DNA from: Sneathiella litorea
GTDB taxonomy: Bacteria; Pseudomonadota; Alphaproteobacteria; Sneathiellales; Sneathiellaceae
NCBI RefSeq assembly: GCF_009882915.1
Contig: NZ_WTUW01000001.1
Coordinates: 744,357 to 808,356, forward strand
Direction of reading: 5' to 3'
Length of the DNA stretch: 64,000 nucleotides
The position numbers and the translations under genes were made by a program. Below the pieces are notes generated by a model that was not told the origin of the DNA, searched no databases, and worked only from the letters and a program-made list of their open reading frames with translations. Below, in pieces: positions 59,421 to 64,000 of this stretch; the first letter of the stretch is position 1, and every line of letters starts with the position of its first letter.

Positions 59421-59853
59421 CCGGCCAGTCGACGATATGATCTTCAAGATCGCCTGCCCGGCGTTCCGAAATTGCCCGTCCACGAACGGATACACCAGCC
59501 TGGTGGACGGTTTCCGGGTCATTTGACACCAGCGGATGCCACCAGGGGAGTGGTTTGTTTTCAGATATTAACCGATAGGCGCAGGTTTTCGGCATCCAGC
59601 GCAGGTTCGGGATAATTTCCGGTGTCAGGGTGACACAATCGGGCACCAGCCGGGAGCGGTCTGAATATTGGGCGCATCGGCAGCTTCCCAAGTCAAGCAG
59701 GCGGCAAGCGACATCGGTATAGGACAGCTCGAGTGTGTCCGCATCTTCCAGCTTAAGGAGGCAGCACTTACCACAACCGTCGCAAAGGGATTCCCACTGC
59801 TCGGCTGTCATATCTTCAAGCGCGATCGTCTCCCAGAATGGTTTTTCGCTCAC
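59404..59853 (-). CDS. YcgN-like cysteine cluster protein (UPF0260)
   Basis: 149 aa from a GTG with GAGG upstream, inside the phaZ stop region. The conserved cysteines are in SLCDGCGKCCLLKL, VACRLLD, CRCAQY, VPDCVTL and KTCAYRL, which suits a metal- or cluster-binding fold. The family's function is unknown to me. Seven bases downstream of phaZ, so it is probably on the same transcript. Confidence 0.86.
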   Translation of the reverse strand: MSEKPFWETIALEDMTAEQWESLCDGCGKCCLLKLEDADTLELSYTDVACRLLDLGSCRCAQYSDRSRLVPDCVTLTPEIIPNLRWMPKTCAYRLISENKPLPWWHPLVSNDPETVHQAGVSVRGRAISERRAGDLEDHIVDWPDEDVG

Positions 59854-59859
59854 CCCACC

Positions 59860-61488
59860 TCAGACCTTCTTGGCTGGCGTGCGCCGCGACCGGGCGGCCG
59901 ACTTGGATTTTGTTGGAGATTTCTGCGACTTTAAGGGCGCTGCCTTTGCCGCTGGCTTTGTTGTCTGCGCGGCCTTCGGCTCCATTGCCTTTGGCGCGGG
60001 AGCTGCGTCAACAGCCATAGCTTTCTCGGTTGTTGGCGCTTTTGCTGCAGGTTTCTCGATTGTTGGAGCTTCTGCTGCAGGTTTCTTCGCCGGGGTTGCC
60101 TTGACCGGCGCCGCTTTGGCCGGTGTCGCCTTCAGGGCAGCAGGCGCCTTCTTCGGAGCCGCTTTCTTGGGGGTCGCCGGCTTGGCAGTTCCGTTCGCCT
60201 TCACCGCGGGTGCAGCTCCGTTGGATTTAACTGTATTCGGCTTGTGGGAAAGATGGGCACGATTCTTCGGTTCATGGTTAAGGATGAAATCGCTGATGCG
60301 CGGAGCAATCGTGCTTCTGAATTTGCTACCGTTAAAAACGCCGTAATGGCCGACGCCCTTTTGCTCATAATGGGTTTTCATGCTCTCGGGCAGGTTTGAG
60401 CATAAATCATGGGCGGCCACAGTCTGGCCGATGCCGGAAATATCATCAAGCTCGCCTTCAACTGTCATCAGGGCAGTTTTCTCTATCATGTCCGTCCGCA
60501 CCAGACGGTCACCCCGGTACATCATCTCGCCTTTCGCGAGCGACTGCTTCTGGAAGACGGTTTCAATCGTCTGCAGATAGTATTCCGCCGTCAGGTCCAT
60601 CACCGCGTTATACTCGGCATAGAACGCACGGTGCCTGTCGGCACTGTCCCCATCACCCTCGACCAGATGATCGAACTGCTTCATATGGGCTTCCATATGA
60701 CGGCCGAAATTCATGCTGACAAAACCGCTGAGCTGCAAGAATCCGGGATAGACGCGCCGAAACGCGCCGGGATAACCAAGCGGGACGTGATTGATCACCG
60801 TATGCTCGAACCACTCGATGGAGTGGGTCATGGCCAGCTTGCACGGTTCCGTCGGATGACGGCGCGTATCAATCGGGCTGCCCATCAGGGTCATGGAAAG
60901 CGGAGCATTTGGATTTTTATCTTCCGACATCAACGCAATTGCGGCCATAACCGGCACACCTGGCTGGCAAACCGCCATCACATGAGTTTCGGGACCCAGG
61001 ATATCGAGATACTCGATAATGTAGTCGATATAGTCGTCTAGATCGAATCGTCCCTCGTAAACAGGCACATTGGCCGCATCGCGCCAATCGGTTATATAGA
61101 CATCATGGTTCGGCAACATCGTCTCGACTGTGCCGCGCAGGAGGGTTGCAAAATGGCCCGACATCGGCGCAACGATCAACAGTTTGGGATCTTTGCGTGC
61201 CGTATCCCGCTTGAAATGCTTGAGCTGGCAAAAAGTCTTGCGGTGCAGAATTTCCTCGGTCACGGCAACAGTTTGCAAATCGATACTGGTTGAGGTGATG
61301 CCAAAGGCCGGCTTCCCGTGATACTGCGTCGTTTCCGAGAAAAGATCGAACCCTGCGGCCAGGGTCTGCGCGGGCGCCGTTTCAGAAATCGGGTTGAACG
61401 GGCTCCTCAAAACCTGAGAGTAGAGTTGTGCGGCCATCCGTACGGGTGAAAGCGCCAATTTTTGCATTTCATTGAACTGGTAAAGCAC
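59860..61488 (-). CDS. phaZ: Intracellular PHA depolymerase with Lys/Ala/Pro-rich C-terminal tail
   Basis: 542 aa from a GTG with GGAGAG six bases upstream. It breaks down stored poly-hydroxyalkanoate. The nucleophile is Cys174 in MAVCQPGVPV, as in the Ralstonia-type PhaZ; Asp348 in GELDDISG and His381 in KGVGHYGVFNG complete a triad. The catalytic fold ends near residue 410. The remaining 120 residues are an extended tail of Lys, Ala, Pro and Thr (KPATPKKAAPKKAPAALKA, then SRRTPAKKV), like histone H1 or PhaF/PhaI. Such tails bind DNA or granules in those proteins. A PhaR-type box lies at its promoter. Confidence 0.9.
   Translation of the reverse strand: MLYQFNEMQKLALSPVRMAAQLYSQVLRSPFNPISETAPAQTLAAGFDLFSETTQYHGKPAFGITSTSIDLQTVAVTEEILHRKTFCQLKHFKRDTARKDPKLLIVAPMSGHFATLLRGTVETMLPNHDVYITDWRDAANVPVYEGRFDLDDYIDYIIEYLDILGPETHVMAVCQPGVPVMAAIALMSEDKNPNAPLSMTLMGSPIDTRRHPTEPCKLAMTHSIEWFEHTVINHVPLGYPGAFRRVYPGFLQLSGFVSMNFGRHMEAHMKQFDHLVEGDGDSADRHRAFYAEYNAVMDLTAEYYLQTIETVFQKQSLAKGEMMYRGDRLVRTDMIEKTALMTVEGELDDISGIGQTVAAHDLCSNLPESMKTHYEQKGVGHYGVFNGSKFRSTIAPRISDFILNHEPKNRAHLSHKPNTVKSNGAAPAVKANGTAKPATPKKAAPKKAPAALKATPAKAAPVKATPAKKPAAEAPTIEKPAAKAPTTEKAMAVDAAPAPKAMEPKAAQTTKPAAKAAPLKSQKSPTKSKSAARSRRTPAKKV
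60025..60084 (-). repeat. Tandem 30-bp repeat in the phaZ tail
   Basis: Two 30-bp units, 60025-60054 and 60055-60084, encode KPAAKAPTTE and KPAAEAPTIE (minus strand) and differ at few bases. They show that the tail grew by duplication. Confidence 0.65.
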
Positions 61489-61557
61489 GTCGTACTCTCC
61501 TACATTTAGGTAAGGTTTCTAATTGAAACATACCTGGTTTTTCTGCGCTAATTTTCG

Positions 61558-61568
61558 CTGCAGTGCAG
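61558..61568. promoter_or_regulatory. PhaR-type box CTGC-N3-GCAG upstream of phaZ
   Basis: CTGC (61558-61561) and GCAG (61565-61568) flank AGT; with G and C added it is the inverted repeat GCTGCA-G-TGCAGC. It fits the CTGC-N3-4-GCAG motif reported for the PHA repressor PhaR in alphaproteobacteria. It is three bases downstream of a candidate -10, where a repressor would block initiation. No phaR gene is in the window. Confidence 0.6.
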
Positions 61569-61571
61569 CAT

Positions 61572-61599
61572 AATATAGGAAAAAATGTCGGAATGTCAG
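61572..61599 (-). promoter_or_regulatory. Candidate phaZ promoter
   Basis: On the minus strand, CTGACA (-35, 61599-61594, five of six) and TATATT (-10, 61577-61572, five of six) with a 16-bp spacer, about 84 bases before the phaZ GTG. The PhaR-type box follows directly. Confidence 0.55.
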
Positions 61600-61690
61600 T
61601 TTTTTTTGCGAGAACCCGGTTATTTGAGTAATAATTAACCCCAATTCAGTGGGGATTGTGACACAAAAGTTACGTGTAAGGGATGATGTT

Positions 61691-62236
61691 ATGCGGTTCT
61701 ACTTTCTTGTTTTTTTCCTGGCTTTAACAATCGTTCCGTCCTCATTTGCCCAATCCCTCCTTGGAGAGGATGCTGTTTTCCAGAATGCGGACCGAGGTGA
61801 TACCGCCGCAGTAGAGGCGTTTTTGCTGACCGGCAACAACCCGAATATCCGCGATTTGAAGAAAATACCGCTGCTGCATCATGCGGCCATAGCCGGCGTG
61901 CCCAAAACAGTCCGCGTTCTGATCCGCAATGGCGCCCAGGTTGACCTGCCCGATCCGTTTGGCAATACCGCACTGATACAGGCAGCAGCCTATGGATCAA
62001 CAGCCGCAGCAGAGATCCTGATCGAGGGGGGCGCAGACATTGATGAGGAAAACCGGCAGGGCGAGACGGCCCTGATCAAGGCGGCCAAAAGCGGGCATAA
62101 AGCCGTGGCGATGCTGCTGCTTGAAAAAGGAGCGACGCTGGACTGGACGGATTTCACGGGAAGGACGGCTCTGGATCATGCGAAACAGAACCGTCATCCG
62201 GATGTTGTAAAGCTACTTTCCGAGAAAAGCCCTTAA
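61691..62236 (+). CDS. Secreted ankyrin-repeat protein
   Basis: 181 aa from the ATG at 61691, with AAGGGA upstream. A Sec signal peptide (RFYFLVFFLALTIVPSSFAQ) covers about residues 2-21. Four ankyrin-type repeats follow (LLHHAAIAGVPKTVRVLIRNG; NTALIQAAAYGSTAAAEILI; ETALIKAAKSGHKAVAMLLL; RTALDHAKQNRHPDVVKLL, each cited by its consensus). It is divergent from phaZ. The function is not known; periplasmic ankyrins are often linked to stress enzymes or protein contacts. Confidence 0.87.
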   Translation: MRFYFLVFFLALTIVPSSFAQSLLGEDAVFQNADRGDTAAVEAFLLTGNNPNIRDLKKIPLLHHAAIAGVPKTVRVLIRNGAQVDLPDPFGNTALIQAAAYGSTAAAEILIEGGADIDEENRQGETALIKAAKSGHKAVAMLLLEKGATLDWTDFTGRTALDHAKQNRHPDVVKLLSEKSP

Positions 62237-62261
62237 AAAAGGGCCGGACCTCGCGTGCCTT

Positions 62262-62966
62262 TTATTTCAATTCCGCTGAATTCAACGCGGCCCGCAATCC
62301 GTCGGCTTGCGCATTTGTGACGGCCCTCTCGATGACAATCTGCTGCGAGGTGACCGGTTTGCCATAATAGGACGAGTTGGAATCCATGTTTGACGACAGG
62401 ACCGAGCCTTCCACCGATGCCCCGATAAAGAGGCCTTTCGAGATGGCGAAGGAGAAAACGTCAACTTTCATGTTGGTTGTTGTCGAAGCGCCAAGTGTCG
62501 TGCCCATCGGACCCACGGCCGCGCTCAAATCCCCGCCAAGCTTGACCTGGTTGTTGATAATGGCCTGCAGGCCTTTTTCCGTCATCACGACAAGTACCAA
62601 CTCATTGACCTGCGCCCCGAACTGCAGACCGATACTACCCTGTCCCATCCTGTAAAACGCCGGTGAGGACCAGCCGCCCGCGTCATTTTTTCCAAGTAGA
62701 ACACCACTTCCGCCGGCGCCTCCAAGGAAAAAGCCCGCTTTCAGGACCTGCGGAAAGACAACAACACCCTTGGCAACGGCGAGCAATTTACGGAACTGGT
62801 CCATTTCTGATCGAGCGGCAATGTCCGTAATGGTGAATTTCGCCTTTTCCACCAGTTGATCCTCTGCTTCACCCGCAACGGCAAGATTACCGGATCCCAG
62901 AAGAAGCGCGCCAGCGCTTATGAGTGACAGGAATTTTCTACGGCTTGACTTGAATGTCATCTGCAT
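62262..62966 (-). CDS. SYLF-domain (YSC84-like) exported protein
   Basis: 234 aa with AAGGA eight bases before the ATG. The N-terminus SSRRKFLSLISAGALLL has a twin-arginine motif (SRRKFL), so Tat export is likely. The mature domain shows AKGVVVFPQVLKAGFFLGG and GQGSIGLQFGAQVNELVLVVM, followed by GLFIGASVEGSVL, the SYLF family. Eukaryotic members bind lipids; bacterial roles are unclear. It faces the ankyrin gene tail to tail with 25 bases between. Confidence 0.85.
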   Translation of the reverse strand: MQMTFKSSRRKFLSLISAGALLLGSGNLAVAGEAEDQLVEKAKFTITDIAARSEMDQFRKLLAVAKGVVVFPQVLKAGFFLGGAGGSGVLLGKNDAGGWSSPAFYRMGQGSIGLQFGAQVNELVLVVMTEKGLQAIINNQVKLGGDLSAAVGPMGTTLGASTTTNMKVDVFSFAISKGLFIGASVEGSVLSSNMDSNSSYYGKPVTSQQIVIERAVTNAQADGLRAALNSAELK

Positions 62967-63091
62967 CTTCTTAATCCTTTTTGACTCATCGTTGGAAAAC
63001 GGGATACTGACATTAGATAAGGCACCAATGATGGCATTAATATGTCGAATTTTCTTCTGAAAAATAGACCCGCGTGCGTATTTTAGTGAAT

Positions 63092-64000
63092 ATGGTAGAA
63101 AAACCGCCCCAGACGCTCAGTCCGAACATCGAATCCGACGCGATCAACCTTGCTGCAGGTGGTGTGCGCCTCAAAACGCTGGTGTATATCCGATGGCTGG
63201 CGGTATTGGGGCAGGCATTGACGGTTATCCTTGTTCACCTCGTTTTCGGCTATGATCTCCCGCTTCTGCCCATTGCGCTACTGATCGGCGCCAGCGCCAT
63301 TCTCAACCTGCTGGTCGGTCTTAACCGGAAATCCTCTACGCGACTTCCGAACCGCGGGGCAATCCTGTATCTGTTTTATGATATTCTGCAGCTGGCAGGC
63401 CTTCTTTACTTTACCGGTGGCCTCACCAACCCCTTTTCAGTGCTGTTCCTCGTGCCGGTGACCATATCCGCAACCAACCTGACCCGTCAGGGAACCTTTT
63501 TCCTGGGGTTGACAACGCTCGCCTGCTTATCCGTCCTTGCGGTTTTCTATGAACCGCTGCCCTTGCCATCCGGGTCACTTTACCTTTCCAATACCTATAT
63601 TCTCGCAATCTGGGCCGCGTTGGTACTGGGAACCATATTCCTGTCCGGCTATGCCTGGATGATTGCAGCGGACTCGCGGAAAATGTCCGATGCGCTCACT
63701 ATCGCCCGGGCGGAACTCGCGCGGGAGCAGCAGCTTTCTGCCGTGGGCGGCATCGCCGCCGCCGCCGCGCATGAGCTCGGCACCCCGCTTAACACTATCC
63801 TGCTGGTGTCAGAGGAATTAAAACAGGCCCTGCCAGAGGGAAGCGATACGGCCGAAGATGCCGCTCTCCTCCATGATCAGGCGAAAAAATGCGCCGAGGT
63901 GCTGGCGCAACTCTCCAGAGGGCCGGAGACAGAGCGGTTCATCAAGGGGTCCGAGCATCATAATTTCCTGGCGCTGGACAATCTATTTTCGCTGGTTACG
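63092..64000 (+). CDS. RegB/ActS/PrrB-type redox sensor histidine kinase, C-terminally cut by window edge
   Basis: 303 codons to the window edge, with the ATP-binding domain missing. About six membrane segments precede the kinase core. The quinone-linked motif GGLTNPFSVLFLVP lies in the membrane part. The phospho-acceptor is His227 in AAAHELGTPLN. The redox Cys267 in DQAKKCAEVLAQL matches, by position and context, the Cys265 switch of Rhodobacter RegB. RegB senses aerobic/anaerobic change and controls energy genes. A GTG at 63086 or 63074 is a possible alternative start. The regA gene is presumably beyond the right edge. Confidence 0.88.
   Translation, partial: MVEKPPQTLSPNIESDAINLAAGGVRLKTLVYIRWLAVLGQALTVILVHLVFGYDLPLLPIALLIGASAILNLLVGLNRKSSTRLPNRGAILYLFYDILQLAGLLYFTGGLTNPFSVLFLVPVTISATNLTRQGTFFLGLTTLACLSVLAVFYEPLPLPSGSLYLSNTYILAIWAALVLGTIFLSGYAWMIAADSRKMSDALTIARAELAREQQLSAVGGIAAAAAHELGTPLNTILLVSEELKQALPEGSDTAEDAALLHDQAKKCAEVLAQLSRGPETERFIKGSEHHNFLALDNLFSLVT

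Overview
The window looks like chromosomal DNA of a free-living alphaproteobacterium (moderately GC-rich, one dense set of co-directional operons, no transposons, phage genes, CRISPR array, rRNA or tRNA seen). The assignment rests on gene content and order: the short HPr kinase with HPr, a mannose-type EIIA and RapZ next to a ChvG/ChvI two-component pair and ATP-type pckA; AddA/AddB instead of RecBCD; MurU/AmgK-type muramate recycling genes beside tsaE; a RegB/ActS-type redox kinase; an intracellular PHA depolymerase. I would place it near the Rhodospirillales/Sneathiella-like lineages, but the sequence alone does not fix a genus.

Layout. 1-12 kb: an exopolysaccharide locus on the minus strand. 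It holds an undecaprenyl-phosphate sugar transferase, a Wzc-like chain-length protein, a CpsD-like tyrosine kinase, a fused exosortase-EpsI protein, a polysaccharide pyruvyl transferase, a Wzx flippase, a hexapeptide acetyltransferase, an FrhB-like iron-sulfur/flavin protein and a Wzy/ligase-like membrane protein that runs off the left edge. 12-17 kb: small housekeeping genes (VanZ-like protein, lipoprotein, dusC, amn, a hydrolase, trxA). 17-28 kb: addA-addB-murU-amgK-tsaE-histidine kinase, mostly with overlapping ends. 28-36.5 kb: ahcY with a possible structured leader, then the regulatory PTS block (HPr, EIIA, RapZ, HprK) with ChvG/ChvI, a HugZ-like protein and pckA. 36.6-44 kb: an AEC transporter and the run ubiE-ubiB-coaBC-dut-rrf2-cysK-moeB. 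44-57 kb: the strand switches and the replication genes follow (mutM, enoyl-CoA hydratase, rpsT, rhodanese-dnaA, an MFS carrier, dnaN, recF, gyrB, PBP1A). 57-64 kb: a Bcr-type exporter, a YgjP-like metallopeptidase, a YcgN-like protein, phaZ, a secreted ankyrin protein, a SYLF-domain protein and a partial regB/actS.

How parts work together. The polysaccharide genes cover priming, flipping, chain-length control, pyruvylation and acetylation, with an exosortase for sorting. The PTS proteins have no sugar permease beside them, so they probably act as a sensory phosphorelay beside ChvG/ChvI, with pckA as a plausible output. The 44-57 kb block is the classical dnaA-dnaN-recF-gyrB neighbourhood.

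The points I find most worth checking are regulatory: a CTGC-N3-GCAG box (the PhaR-type motif) directly after a good promoter for phaZ; phaZ itself carrying a long histone-H1/PhaF-like Lys-Ala-Pro tail; a 22-nt-period TGAAACA repeat upstream of pckA; a 72-nt leader closed by a perfect 9-bp stem in front of ahcY; and a region upstream of a rhodanese-dnaA pair with a perfect DnaA box, clustered GANTC sites and a 14-bp direct repeat. No database search or folding program was run; family names are by recognition of motifs and order.
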